A stretch of DNA of 64,000 nucleotides from NCBI GenBank assembly GCA_030447955.1, contig JAUJNY010000001.1, forward strand, positions 844,023 to 908,022. The letters run 5' to 3'. Under the pieces are notes generated by a model. It was not told the DNA's origin. It saw only the letters and a list, made by a program, of their open reading frames with translations, and did not search any database. Both the position numbers and the translations under genes were made by a program. Shown here piece by piece: positions 1 through 8,064 of this stretch. The first letter of the stretch is position 1. Each line of letters starts with the position of its first letter. The DNA is from Jiangellales bacterium (GTDB lineage Bacteria; Actinomycetota; Actinomycetes; Jiangellales; Jiangellaceae).

Positions 1-165
1 CGGGACGGCGGTCAGCGGGATGACGGTGAGCGGGGCGACGGTGAGCGCGACGACGCCGAGCGGGACGCCGGTCAGCGGGGCGACGGTGAGCGCGACGACG
101 GCGAGGAGGACGAGGGCGAGCGCGACGACGGCGAGGAGGACGACGGCGAGCGCGACGACGGTTAA
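1..165 (+). CDS. C-terminal tail of an Asp/Glu/Arg-rich repeat protein (5' end outside window)
   Basis: In frame 1 the window opens inside an uninterrupted reading frame that stops at a TAA at 163-165. The 54 visible residues are almost only R, D, G, E and Q, in a loose five-residue rhythm of the RDDGE type, encoded by imperfect 15/30-bp DNA repeats. The tail resembles in style the Asp/Arg-rich end of the small secreted protein at 3397-3789, so a second extracellular repeat protein beside the two-component system is possible. This is inference. The alternative frame, which belongs to the downstream kinase, is also open here and reads as Thr/Ser/Ala repeats, so only one of the two is likely to be translated. 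Confidence 0.4.
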   Translation, partial: RDGGQRDDGERGDGERDDAERDAGQRGDGERDDGEEDEGERDDGEEDDGERDDG

Positions 166-208
166 GCGGTGGTGGTCGCGGCGCACCCTCGTCGAGCAGG
201 CGCGCTCC

Positions 209-1663
209 GTGCGGACGCGCATCCTGGCCTCCGTGGTCTTGCTGACCGCGGTGGGCCTTGTGGGCGCGGGCTTTGCGGCGTACGTCGTGCAGGCTGCCCG
301 CATCGACAGCCGTATCGACGAGGCGATCGGCCAGGAGATTGACGAGTTCACCGCGTTCGCCCAGGAGGGAGTCGATCCGGCCACCGGACGAGGCTTCGAC
401 TCTGTGGATCGGTTGTTGGAGACAGCTCTCGAGCGCAACGTCCCGGCCGAGCATGAGGCGCTGCTGGCCTTCCTGGACGGCAAGCCGCGAATCGTGCAAG
501 GCCGCGCCGGGAAGACGCTCGTCGCGTACCCACCTTTCGTGCAGGCCGTCAAGGCCCTGGACTCCGGCGGGTTCGGAACCGTCAACGTACCGGCAGCCGG
601 TGACGTCAGGTTCGCGGTCAAGCTGGTGCGACAGGACGGGCGCAGTGGCGCCTTCGTCGTCGCCTACTACAGCGCGTTCGAGCATGCCGAGTTCATCGAC
701 GCGGTGCGGGTCTACTCCGTGGTCGCGACGATCGCACTGATGGCGATCGGCGTTGGCGGCTGGGTGGTGGCGGGCCGATTGCTCAAGCCACTGCGCGACC
801 TACGGGCTACGGCTCACGAGATCAGTGACAGCGACCTCGCTCAGCGCATCGCTGTGTCTGGCAACGACGACGTCTCCGACCTGGCCGTGACCTTCAACGC
901 GATGCTCGACCGACTCGAGCAGGCCTTTGCCACGCAGCGCCAGTTCCTCGACGACGCGGGCCATGAGCTGCGGACCCCCATCACGATCGTGCGCGGCCAC
1001 ATGGAGCTGCTCGACGAGGGCGACGTAGCCGAAGTGCAGGCGACCAGGACGCTGGTCATCGACGAGCTCGACCGGATGGGACGTCTCGTCGACGACCTAG
1101 TGGTACTGGCAAAGGCCGGCCGACCCGACTTCCTGCGCCTCGACGCGCTGGACGTCGGAGTCCTCACCGACGACGTCCTCGACAAGGCCCGAGGCCTCGG
1201 CCACCGGAAGTGGGTCCTCGACGCGAGGGCCTCCGGGTCGTTCATCGCCGACCGGCAGCGGTTGACTCAGGCGCTGATCCAGCTCGCCGCGAACGCCGTA
1301 CGGCACACGGAGCCCTCGGACGTCGTCGCCATCGGATCCTCCGCTGACTCCACGTGGGTCCGGCTCTGGGTCAGGGACAGCGGTCCCGGCGTCCGGTCCG
1401 AGGACGCAACCCGGATCTTCGACCGCTTCGAGCGGGGTGTCGGCGCGGCCAGGAGTGACTCCTCCGGGCTCGGGCTCTCCATCGTCCGCGCCATTGCCGA
1501 GGCGCACGACGGCCGCGTGCTCCTCGACTCGTCACCGGGCCGCGGTGCGACCTTCACGGTCGTGGTCCCCCTGCGCGCCGTCCCGGCGGGGCAGGACCCA
1601 GCGACTGACACCGGCGACAACCGGTCGCCCACCCTGCAGCCCTCGGCCACCAGAGTCCATTGA
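209..1663 (+). CDS. Two-component sensor histidine kinase
   Basis: Membrane sensor kinase that should phosphorylate the response regulator encoded 16 bases downstream. From the chosen GTG it has about 484 residues: a membrane segment near residues 4-27, an extracytoplasmic sensor of about 140 residues, a second membrane segment near 171-193, a HAMP domain, a HisKA box with the phospho-acceptor His near 252 in DAGHELRTP, and a HATPase domain with an N box (AANAVRH), a DSGPG box and a GLGLSIV box. The frame stays open back to an ATG at position 20, but that stretch is repeat DNA also read by the upstream protein in another frame. GTG at 209 places the first helix at the N-terminus, as is usual in the family. 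No clear ribosome site settles the choice. Confidence 0.85.
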   Translation: MRTRILASVVLLTAVGLVGAGFAAYVVQAARIDSRIDEAIGQEIDEFTAFAQEGVDPATGRGFDSVDRLLETALERNVPAEHEALLAFLDGKPRIVQGRAGKTLVAYPPFVQAVKALDSGGFGTVNVPAAGDVRFAVKLVRQDGRSGAFVVAYYSAFEHAEFIDAVRVYSVVATIALMAIGVGGWVVAGRLLKPLRDLRATAHEISDSDLAQRIAVSGNDDVSDLAVTFNAMLDRLEQAFATQRQFLDDAGHELRTPITIVRGHMELLDEGDVAEVQATRTLVIDELDRMGRLVDDLVVLAKAGRPDFLRLDALDVGVLTDDVLDKARGLGHRKWVLDARASGSFIADRQRLTQALIQLAANAVRHTEPSDVVAIGSSADSTWVRLWVRDSGPGVRSEDATRIFDRFERGVGAARSDSSGLGLSIVRAIAEAHDGRVLLDSSPGRGATFTVVVPLRAVPAGQDPATDTGDNRSPTLQPSATRVH

Positions 1664-1679
1664 GGGAGCAGGAGGTCCC

Positions 1680-2393
1680 ATGAGCCGCATCCTCATCGCG
1701 GAGGACGAGACACGGATCGCGTCGTTCGTGGAACGGGGGCTGAACGCCAACGGCTTCACCGCCACCGTCGTCACGGACGGTGTGTCGGCGCTGGATCTCG
1801 CGCTGTCCGGCAACTTCGACCTGCTGGTTCTCGACATCGGGCTGCCGGGCGCGGACGGGTTCACCGTGCTTCGCCGGCTGCGCAAGGCCCGCGGTTCCCT
1901 GCCGGTGATCATCCTGACCGCACGGGACTCCGTCATCGACACCGTGGCCGGCCTCGAAAGTGGAGCGGACGACTACATGAGCAAGCCGTTTCGGTTTGAG
2001 GAGCTGTTGGCGCGGATCCGGCTGCGGCTGCGCGACGAGAGATCCCCGGAGGTCACGGTGCTCCGCAACGGGGACCTTTCCCTGGACCTCCGGACCCGGC
2101 GGGCCGCCGTCGACGGTCGAACCGTCGACCTCACCGCCCGCGAGTTCGTGCTCGCGGAGACCTTCCTGCGCAACCCCGGGCAGGTGCTCTCCCGCGAACA
2201 GCTGCTCTCCCACGTCTGGGGCTACGACTTCGACCCCGGCTCCAACGTCGTCGACGTCTACGTGCGCTACCTGCGCCGCAAACTGGGAACCGCTCGGATC
2301 GAGACGGTGCGCGGCATGGGTTACCGGTTTGTGGACCAGCCGGTGCGGCCGCTCATCGCGGACGATACTGCCGGGCGGTCGCGCGGCGGGTAA
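1680..2393 (+). CDS. OmpR/PhoB-family response regulator
   Basis: DNA-binding response regulator of 237 residues, partner of the kinase just upstream. The receiver domain (about 1-120) shows the acidic pair E8/D9, the phospho-acceptor D52 in LVLDIGLPG, and the conserved Lys in the SKPF motif near residue 102. The C-terminal winged helix (about 135-230) has the usual LTAREF, VDVYVRYLRRKL and RGMGYRF blocks. The ATG start follows a good ribosome site (ggagcaggagg). A pair of direct repeats 11 bp apart upstream of the secreted repeat-protein gene at 3789 has the spacing of OmpR-family sites and is a candidate target. The next gene is convergent. Confidence 0.92.
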   Translation: MSRILIAEDETRIASFVERGLNANGFTATVVTDGVSALDLALSGNFDLLVLDIGLPGADGFTVLRRLRKARGSLPVIILTARDSVIDTVAGLESGADDYMSKPFRFEELLARIRLRLRDERSPEVTVLRNGDLSLDLRTRRAAVDGRTVDLTAREFVLAETFLRNPGQVLSREQLLSHVWGYDFDPGSNVVDVYVRYLRRKLGTARIETVRGMGYRFVDQPVRPLIADDTAGRSRGG

Positions 2394-2426
2394 CCGACTG
2401 ACGGGGAGTCCAGCTGCAGTTGCAGG

Positions 2427-3323
2427 TCAACGCGGTGCCGGCCGGAAGCCAGCCAGCACCGGCTTCGGCAACGCGCCAACCAAAGGTTCAAGCAGGTACG
2501 CGAGCTCGGCGGCGGTCGGCCGATCGGTCGGTATCGGCTCGAGACAGGCCAGGATCGGTTTGGCGACCACATCGGCCACGCGCTCAGGCAGCACCGCCGG
2601 TTCCTCGACCAGTTGCGGCCACACCTGCTCGGGGTCGCTAGCAAGGTCAGCGGGGGCGCCTTGGCTGAACGGCCGGTAACCGGCGACGGACTCGAAGAGC
2701 GTCACCCCGAGGCCCCAGATGTCGGCCGGGCTGGACGGCGAGCCGCTGTGCGGCGGGTCACACTGCTCGGGGGCCATGTAGGCATCGGTGCCGACGGGGT
2801 GGTCAAGTGCGGCCGCCTCGTCGAGCGTGCGCGCGATGCTGAGGTCGATGAGACGCGGCGGTGAGCCCATGATGATGTTGCTGGGCTTCACATCCAGGTG
2901 CACCGTCCGCTCGGTCTGCAGGTAGTGCAGCGCGGAGCAGAGCTCGAGTCCCAGGGGGAGGAGCTGCTCGAGCGGCAGCGGCCCGTACCGGCGCAGCAGC
3001 GTCGACAACCGGGGACCGTCCAGGTTCTCGAGGACCACGTGCGGGCGTGGCCCGTCGAGGACGGCGTCGAAGGCGCGCATGAGTACCGGGTGGTTGAGCC
3101 GTTGGATGGTGGCGACCTCCCGGGCCAGTCCACGTAGGGTGGCCGAGTCCTCGACCTGGTCCGGGCGGACCACCTTGACGACGACCGGTGCGAAGAGCCG
3201 GTCGTCCCAGGCCAGGTAGGCCTCGTAGCGATGCCCGCCTCCCAGGGTCTGGACAGCGACGCGTCCTGGCACGATCTCGTCGCCTTCGGCAAAGCTCCAC
3301 GAGCTGCCCATCTGTTGCCTCAT
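2427..3323 (-). CDS. Soluble Ser/Thr protein kinase (Hanks type)
   Basis: Protein kinase of about 298 residues with no membrane segment and no PASTA repeats. Visible elements are a glycine-rich loop (LGGGHRYEAYL), the ATP-binding Lys near residue 50 (VVVKVV), the helix-C Glu (LAREVATIQRLNHP), a catalytic loop HLDVKPSN in which HLD replaces HRD, a metal-binding DLS in place of DFG, and an APE-type MAPEQ motif. Both catalytic Asp residues are kept, so activity is likely. The frame is open up to 3449, but that would overlap the stop of the preceding same-strand gene at 3397, so I chose the ATG at 3323; ATG at 3311 is an alternative. It lies downstream of the secreted repeat protein and convergent to the two-component pair, suggesting one signalling cluster. 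Confidence 0.85.
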   Translation of the reverse strand: MRQQMGSSWSFAEGDEIVPGRVAVQTLGGGHRYEAYLAWDDRLFAPVVVKVVRPDQVEDSATLRGLAREVATIQRLNHPVLMRAFDAVLDGPRPHVVLENLDGPRLSTLLRRYGPLPLEQLLPLGLELCSALHYLQTERTVHLDVKPSNIIMGSPPRLIDLSIARTLDEAAALDHPVGTDAYMAPEQCDPPHSGSPSSPADIWGLGVTLFESVAGYRPFSQGAPADLASDPEQVWPQLVEEPAVLPERVADVVAKPILACLEPIPTDRPTAAELAYLLEPLVGALPKPVLAGFRPAPR

Positions 3324-3396
3324 TCCGTCGCGGTGTGCGGACTTGGGACTTGCAGGTCCGGGGCGCGTCCGCGTTGGACACGCCCCGGACCGCCGC

Positions 3397-3789
3397 TCAG
3401 CGGGTGTCGTCGCGTGAGCTGTCGTTCGTGGCGTGACGGGAGTTGTCACGGGTCAGGTCGCCCTTGCCGTCCCGGGTGACGTCCTTGGTGAGGTCACCCC
3501 GGCTGACGTCACGGTCTCCGCGGGTCACACCGGTCATGCGGCTGTTGGTGCCGTCGTTGCTGTTGGCGGTGGCGCCGGTGCCGTCGCCGCCGGTGCGGCT
3601 CCTGCTCGTGTCGTCGTCGAGGTCGTCGTCGTTGTCGATCGCCACGACCTCGGTCACGCTGTCCTCGCGGTTAGCGTAGAGCCGGTCGCCGTCACCGGCT
3701 GCGGCACTCGCCGCCTGGCCGACGACCAACGGGCTCAGCCCGAAGGCCGCCGCCAGGGTCATGACGCCGGCGCGCTTGAGAACGTCCAT
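3397..3789 (-). CDS. Small secreted Asp/Arg-rich repeat protein
   Basis: Protein of 130 residues. A signal peptide covers about residues 1-29 (MDVLKRAGVM, a hydrophobic core, then an ASA-type cleavage site), followed by an Asp cluster (DNDDDLDDD) and a tail of short degenerate repeats built from TRGD, RGDL, TRDG and TRDN. The tail looks disordered and hydrophilic. The ATG has a strong ribosome site (aaaggagaaacacc). I do not recognise a named family. Position between a two-component system and a soluble kinase, with a candidate OmpR-type direct repeat about 90 bases upstream, suggests it is an extracellular output of that system. Acidic repeats could bind metal ions, but no RTX or EF-hand consensus is present. 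Confidence 0.72.
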   Translation of the reverse strand: MDVLKRAGVMTLAAAFGLSPLVVGQAASAAAGDGDRLYANREDSVTEVVAIDNDDDLDDDTSRSRTGGDGTGATANSNDGTNSRMTGVTRGDRDVSRGDLTKDVTRDGKGDLTRDNSRHATNDSSRDDTR

Positions 3790-3879
3790 GGTGTTTCTCC
3801 TTTTCTCCGGGCGGCCCGCCGAGCGGGCCGCGTGGCGGTTCCTGTCTTCACCGAGCATTGGCGTTGACCCTGAAACCGC

Positions 3880-3897
3880 GATGAGACCCGGATGAGA
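3880..3897. promoter_or_regulatory. Candidate OmpR-family operator (direct repeat, 11-bp spacing)
   Basis: Two copies of GATGAGA lie exactly 11 bp apart (read on the minus strand as TCTCATC, 4 bases, TCTCATC). Tandem half-sites about one helical turn apart are the usual target of OmpR/PhoB regulators. The site is about 90 bases upstream of the secreted repeat-protein start and about 65 bases upstream of the divergent SGNH gene, so it could control either. Assignment to the response regulator at 1680-2393 is inference. Confidence 0.45.
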
Positions 3898-3962
3898 GGT
3901 CCCTCACCCGCCTCCCTGGAGCGGATGGGTCGCCCGCTGCCCTCGCCGGAGGACCATGGGGC

Positions 3963-4682
3963 ATGGCTGACAGGGCGGCGACGGCGTACGTCGCGCTTGG
4001 TGACTCGATCTCCATCGACGACTACTCGGGTGGACCGGGCAGCGGCGGTGCGAGCCTGTTGTTCCGCAACCGTGATGACGACTTCCCGCAGTGGCGCGGG
4101 CGGGACCTTGTGTCCTACGAACCGGACATGACGTTCCGTCTGCTCGCGACCGACGGCGCCACGACCACGACACTCCTCGATGCGCAGCTACCGCGACTTG
4201 CGGCGCTGCGGATCCGGCCCACGTTGGTCACCCTGACGATCGGCGGCAACGACGTGCTGTCGACCTACGGCGACACGGGGGCAGCCCGCGACACGATCGA
4301 ACGGGTGGGGCGGGCGGTGTCCCGGGCGCTGACCGACCTGCACGGGTTGCTCGCGCCCGCCGGCCGGGTGGTCGTCGGCACGGTGTACGACCCCAGCGAC
4401 GGGACGGGTGACGCGAGCCGGCTCGGGCTGCCGCCGTGGCCGGACGCCGTCCGCGTCATCGAGGAGCTCAACGACGTACTGCGACACGTCGCCGCTCAGC
4501 ACGGCGCTGCCGTCGCGGAGATCGGCGAGCAGTTTCGCGGCCACGGCGTGCTCGCCGGCGACCCTTCCCGGCCGGAGCCTCGACCAGCCGATCGCGCGCT
4601 GTGGTTCTGCGACGTGATCGAGCCGAACGCCTGGGGCGCCAGCGGCGTACGTGAGGCGTTCTGGGCGGCTCTTGAGGACTGA
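3963..4682 (+). CDS. SGNH/GDSL-family hydrolase
   Basis: Cytoplasmic SGNH-fold hydrolase of 239 residues, probably an esterase of unknown substrate; no signal peptide is visible. Block I is YVALGDSIS with the nucleophile Ser15, a block II Gly lies in the ATDGATTTT region, and block III is IGGNDVL. Block V, where most relatives have Asp-x-x-His, reads DVIEPNAWGASGVREAFW: the catalytic His position appears to be Glu. I recall the same IEP...GAS pattern in related actinobacterial proteins, so it may be a subfamily trait. The gene is divergent from the secreted repeat-protein gene and shares its upstream region. Confidence 0.82.
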   Translation: MADRAATAYVALGDSISIDDYSGGPGSGGASLLFRNRDDDFPQWRGRDLVSYEPDMTFRLLATDGATTTTLLDAQLPRLAALRIRPTLVTLTIGGNDVLSTYGDTGAARDTIERVGRAVSRALTDLHGLLAPAGRVVVGTVYDPSDGTGDASRLGLPPWPDAVRVIEELNDVLRHVAAQHGAAVAEIGEQFRGHGVLAGDPSRPEPRPADRALWFCDVIEPNAWGASGVREAFWAALED

Positions 4683-4783
4683 CGCCCGCCACGTACGGGC
4701 AAAAGCGGGAACTCTGGGGCTTCCGACCAAGGACTCGTGACACCGGCGGGAGTGCGCCGCTCTTGCTCGGGTACGGACGCCGT

Positions 4784-4930
4784 ATGACTGACGACCCGCG
4801 CCGCATCGTCGACGACCTGGAAGCCAAGATCATGGACGAGGAAGGCGTCACAGAGGCGGCCGAAGACTCGCCGGCTGCTGTCGCCGAGGACGCGAACCCG
4901 GAGGTCCCAGGAATGGAACCGAGCGGCTGA
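4784..4930 (+). CDS. Small acidic protein, 48 residues
   Basis: Short open frame beginning MTDDPRRIVDDLEAK and ending PGMEPSG. It is strongly acidic, with an amphipathic start and an Ala/Glu/Asp/Pro-rich end. Codon third positions are mostly G or C, as expected for a real gene here. A weak ribosome-site-like stretch precedes the ATG. I do not recognise it. It lies alone between the SGNH hydrolase and the ABC exporter, both on the same strand, with about 100 and 167 bases of intergenic sequence on either side. Confidence 0.5.
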   Translation: MTDDPRRIVDDLEAKIMDEEGVTEAAEDSPAAVAEDANPEVPGMEPSG

Positions 4931-5097
4931 GCGGCGAAGAGCGTCAGAACAGCCGGGGCCTGAGCAGGGCACAGGGGCGAGCCGGGCACTGTGGGCCGGC
5001 CACCCGGGTCGGCGAGCGATGAGTTCCGGGGCTCCAGCCAGTCTCTTACCGTGTGAGCCCTGGACACACCGACGCCGATCTTCGGGAGCCAGTTCTG

Positions 5098-6087
5098 ATG
5101 ACCCACTCGCCACTCGCCATCGAGGCCACCGGCCTCGTCAAGTCCTACGGTGAGACCCGCGCCGTTGACGGGGTGGACCTGGCCGTACGCCGCGGGTCCG
5201 TCTACGGGGTTCTCGGCCCCAACGGCGCCGGCAAGACGACCACCATCCGCATGCTGGCGACGTTGATCCGCCCGGATGCGGGAAGCGCCCGGGTCATGGG
5301 GCACGACATCGTGGACGAGGCTGACGCCGTCCGTGCCGCCGTCAGCCTCACCGGCCAGCTCGCCTCGGTGGACGAGGACCTCACCGGACGCGAGAACCTG
5401 ACCCTGCTCGGGCGCCTGCTGGGGCTGAAGCGACCGGCGGCCAAGGCTCGCGCCGCCGAACTGCTCGACGCCTTTGGGCTCGCAGAGGCCGCGGGTCGGC
5501 TCGTCAAGCACTACTCAGGCGGGATGCGACGCCGGCTCGACATCGCTGCCAGCATCGTGGTCACCCCGGAGCTGATGTTCCTCGACGAGCCGACGACCGG
5601 GCTGGATCCGCGCTCACGCAACCAGGTCTGGGAGATCATCCGGGCGATGGTGGCGGAGGGAACCACGATCCTGCTCTGCACCCAGTACCTAGAGGAGGCA
5701 GACCAGCTCGCCGACGGGATCGCCGTCATCGACCACGGCAGGGTGATCGCCGAGGGCACGCCCGGCCAGCTGAAGGCGTCGGTGGGCTCAGGCGCGCTGC
5801 ATGTGCGTCTGCTGCACCCGGACCAGCGGCCCGAAGCCGAACAAGTTCTGGGCCGCGAGCTCGGAGCCGTTGTCCTGGAGCCCGACCCCGCCGCCCTCTC
5901 GGTCGTCTGTTCCGACGCGGACCGTGGCGCCGTCGCGATCGCCGAGCTGGCGCGCTCTGGCGTACGGATCGCCGATTTCTCGCTCGGCCAGTCCAGCCTC
6001 GACGAGGTCTTCCTGGCCTTGACCGGCCGCCCGGCGGAGGCCGTACCGGGCGAACCCGACCGCATTGAGGAGGAGCACGCCTCATGA
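5098..6087 (+). CDS. ABC exporter ATP-binding protein (DrrA type)
   Basis: Nucleotide-binding subunit of 329 residues of the daunorubicin-resistance (DrrA) type, working with the permease that overlaps its stop codon. Walker A is [10 protein letters not shown], the signature is [10 protein letters not shown], Walker B is [12 protein letters not shown], and the H-loop region follows in CTQYLEEAD. The C-terminal extension ends with [12 protein letters not shown], characteristic of DrrA-like subunits. The ATG at 5098 was chosen over an in-frame upstream start because homology begins at once and ggagcc precedes it. The substrate (drug, lipid or other) cannot be told from sequence. Confidence 0.92.
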   Translation: MTHSPLAIEATGLVKSYGETRAVDGVDLAVRRGSVYGVLGPNGAGKTTTIRMLATLIRPDAGSARVMGHDIVDEADAVRAAVSLTGQLASVDEDLTGRENLTLLGRLLGLKRPAAKARAAELLDAFGLAEAAGRLVKHYSGGMRRRLDIAASIVVTPELMFLDEPTTGLDPRSRNQVWEIIRAMVAEGTTILLCTQYLEEADQLADGIAVIDHGRVIAEGTPGQLKASVGSGALHVRLLHPDQRPEAEQVLGRELGAVVLEPDPAALSVVCSDADRGAVAIAELARSGVRIADFSLGQSSLDEVFLALTGRPAEAVPGEPDRIEEEHAS

Positions 6088-6932
6088 GCGCCAAACCGAC
6101 GACGCACGCCGAGCCCGCGTTCGCTGCCGATGAGGCCGCGGTCCGTCAGGCGCTGTCCTCGACACCCCGCCCACCCAAGGCGAGCGCGTTGTCAGCCGCT
6201 CTCACCTTCGGCTGGCGCGGCATGCTCAAGGTCAAGCACGTCCCCGAGCAGCTCCTCGACGTGACGATCACCCCAGTGATGTTCGTCCTGATGTTCACGT
6301 ACTTGTTCGGCGGCGCGGTTGCCGGGTCCACGGGTGAGTATCTGGACTACATCCTTCCCGGGATCCTGGTGATGTCGGTGCTGTTCACCACCGTCTACTC
6401 AGGGGTCGCGGTCAACACCGACCTCACCAAGGGGGTCGTCGACCGCTTTCGTTCGCTGCCCATCTGGCGGCCGGCGCCACTGGTGGGTTCGCTGCTCGGC
6501 GACAGCGTGCGCTATGTGGTCGCTGGCACCGTGATCATCGTGCTCGGCGTCATCCTCGGCTACCGCCCGGGTGCCGGAGTCGTCGGCGCGGTCGCGGCGC
6601 TGGCTCTGGTGGTGGTCTTCGCCTTCGGCCTCTCCTGGGTTTTCACGACGCTCGGGCTGCTGTTGCGCTCGCCGAACGCGGTGATGAACGCAGGCTTCAT
6701 GGGCATCTTTCCGCTCACGTTCCTGTCCAACGTCTTCGTCGACCCGGCCACGCTGCCGGCGGCGCTTGAGGCGTTCGTGCACGTCAACCCGATCTCCATC
6801 CTGGCGACCGCTTCGCGAGGGTTGATGGAGGGGACCGCTGAGGCAGCGGACATCGCGATCGTGCTGGCGGTAGCCGCGGCGCTGACCATCGTGTTCGCGC
6901 CCTTGACGACGCGCCTGTACCGCAAGGCTTGA
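6084..6932 (+). CDS. ABC exporter permease (DrrB type, ABC-2)
   Basis: Integral membrane partner of the preceding ATPase, with ATG overlapping that gene's TGA (ATGA), showing translational coupling. It has 282 residues: about 65 cytosolic residues, then six hydrophobic segments, with the ABC-2 features [14 protein letters not shown], a loop [12 protein letters not shown] between membrane helices 2 and 3, and the conserved late segment [16 protein letters not shown] with NPIS near the C-terminus. It should form the transmembrane channel as a dimer. No further gene follows in the operon before the RTX gene. Confidence 0.92.
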   Translation: MSAKPTTHAEPAFAADEAAVRQALSSTPRPPKASALSAALTFGWRGMLKVKHVPEQLLDVTITPVMFVLMFTYLFGGAVAGSTGEYLDYILPGILVMSVLFTTVYSGVAVNTDLTKGVVDRFRSLPIWRPAPLVGSLLGDSVRYVVAGTVIIVLGVILGYRPGAGVVGAVAALALVVVFAFGLSWVFTTLGLLLRSPNAVMNAGFMGIFPLTFLSNVFVDPATLPAALEAFVHVNPISILATASRGLMEGTAEAADIAIVLAVAAALTIVFAPLTTRLYRKA

Positions 6933-7046
6933 TGTACCGCGGTCACGTCGAGCTTGGTTGCCGCGGTCGACGCCGCTCCTCAATGATGGCGGCAATGGGT
7001 GCTCCTTGGTGAGCGTCAGCCAGCGCAACTACGAGGAGGCGGGACG

Positions 7047-7985
7047 ATGATTCGACGGAGGTCCCTGGTCGTCGGTGCCGCCGCCACCATGCTTGTGACG
7101 CTCGGCACCTGGCCTGCGGCAGGGGTCGCCTCTACCCAGTGCCTAGGTGAGGTTGTGACGGTGGAGGGCACTCATGGCGACGATCGGCTGATCGGGACAC
7201 CCCGCGACGACGTGATCTCCGCTGGGCGGGGGCGGGACGTCGTCGCGGGGCGCGGCGGCAATGACGTCATCTGTGGCGGCGCCGGGTCGGATCGGGTGCG
7301 GGGCGGACGGGGCGACGACCGGCTGTCCGGCGGTGTGGACGGGACGACGACCCAGCCCACGACGCGGTACGGCGACCTGCTGGCGGGCGGTGGCGGCGAT
7401 GACGCGCTCGACGGCGGCGGGGGGCGGGGATCCGACCGAGTCACCTACGTTTCGTCTCGTCGCGCCGTCCAGCTCGACTTGACCGCGGGGACTGCTACGG
7501 GACAAGGCACCGATGAGCTCGTCGCCGTTGATGGCGCCATCGGATCACGCTTCGCCGACACGCTCTTCTCGAATGACTTCATCTCCGTGCTGGATGGTCG
7601 CCAGGGCGACGACCGGCTGGTGGGCGTCGGCACCCTGCCGATCCTTATCGGTGGGGACGGCGATGATCGGGCGCGGCTGGCCAGCGCTGGGATCGCGCTC
7701 GGCGGCCGCGGCGACGACGTCCTAACGGTGCAGTCCAACTCTGTGCGCTCGTCCTTGTACGGCGCTGCCGGCGCGGACACGCTGTTGGCCCGGGGCAGCG
7801 CAGATGTTCGCGCCGAGGGCGGTCGCGGCGACGACGAGATCATCACCGGAGCAGGCGATGACAAGTTGTCCGGCCAGGCCGGTGACGATGTTCTCGACGG
7901 GCAAGCAGGCAGCGACCGCGGCCGGGGAGGGGACGGCACGGACACCTGCAAACATGTCGAGCAGAGCCGGGGTTGCGAGGGCTGA
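7047..7985 (+). CDS. Secreted RTX (hemolysin-type calcium-binding repeat) protein
   Basis: Protein of 312 residues. A signal peptide spans about 1-30 (MIRRRSLVVGAAATMLVTLG then an Ala-rich cleavage region). The mature part is made of nonapeptide RTX repeats of the GGxGxDxUx type, for example GGNDVICGGAGSDRVRGG, GGDGDDRARL and SGQAGDDVLDG, arranged in two blocks separated by about 60 residues. Such repeats form calcium-loaded parallel beta rolls. No enzymatic domain is visible. The end has a Cys pair (TCKHVEQSRGC) that could be disulfide-bonded to the early Cys residues. The ATG start is preceded by cgaggaggcggga, a strong ribosome site, and beats the in-frame start 48 bases upstream. Confidence 0.85.
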   Translation: MIRRRSLVVGAAATMLVTLGTWPAAGVASTQCLGEVVTVEGTHGDDRLIGTPRDDVISAGRGRDVVAGRGGNDVICGGAGSDRVRGGRGDDRLSGGVDGTTTQPTTRYGDLLAGGGGDDALDGGGGRGSDRVTYVSSRRAVQLDLTAGTATGQGTDELVAVDGAIGSRFADTLFSNDFISVLDGRQGDDRLVGVGTLPILIGGDGDDRARLASAGIALGGRGDDVLTVQSNSVRSSLYGAAGADTLLARGSADVRAEGGRGDDEIITGAGDDKLSGQAGDDVLDGQAGSDRGRGGDGTDTCKHVEQSRGCEG

Positions 7986-8064
7986 GCCTGGCCCCCCGCT
8001 GCTGCGTGGCTGCGTCGACGATGTCTCGCGAGGCCAGGTCACGGCCAGTTGCGTGGTCGCCTGA

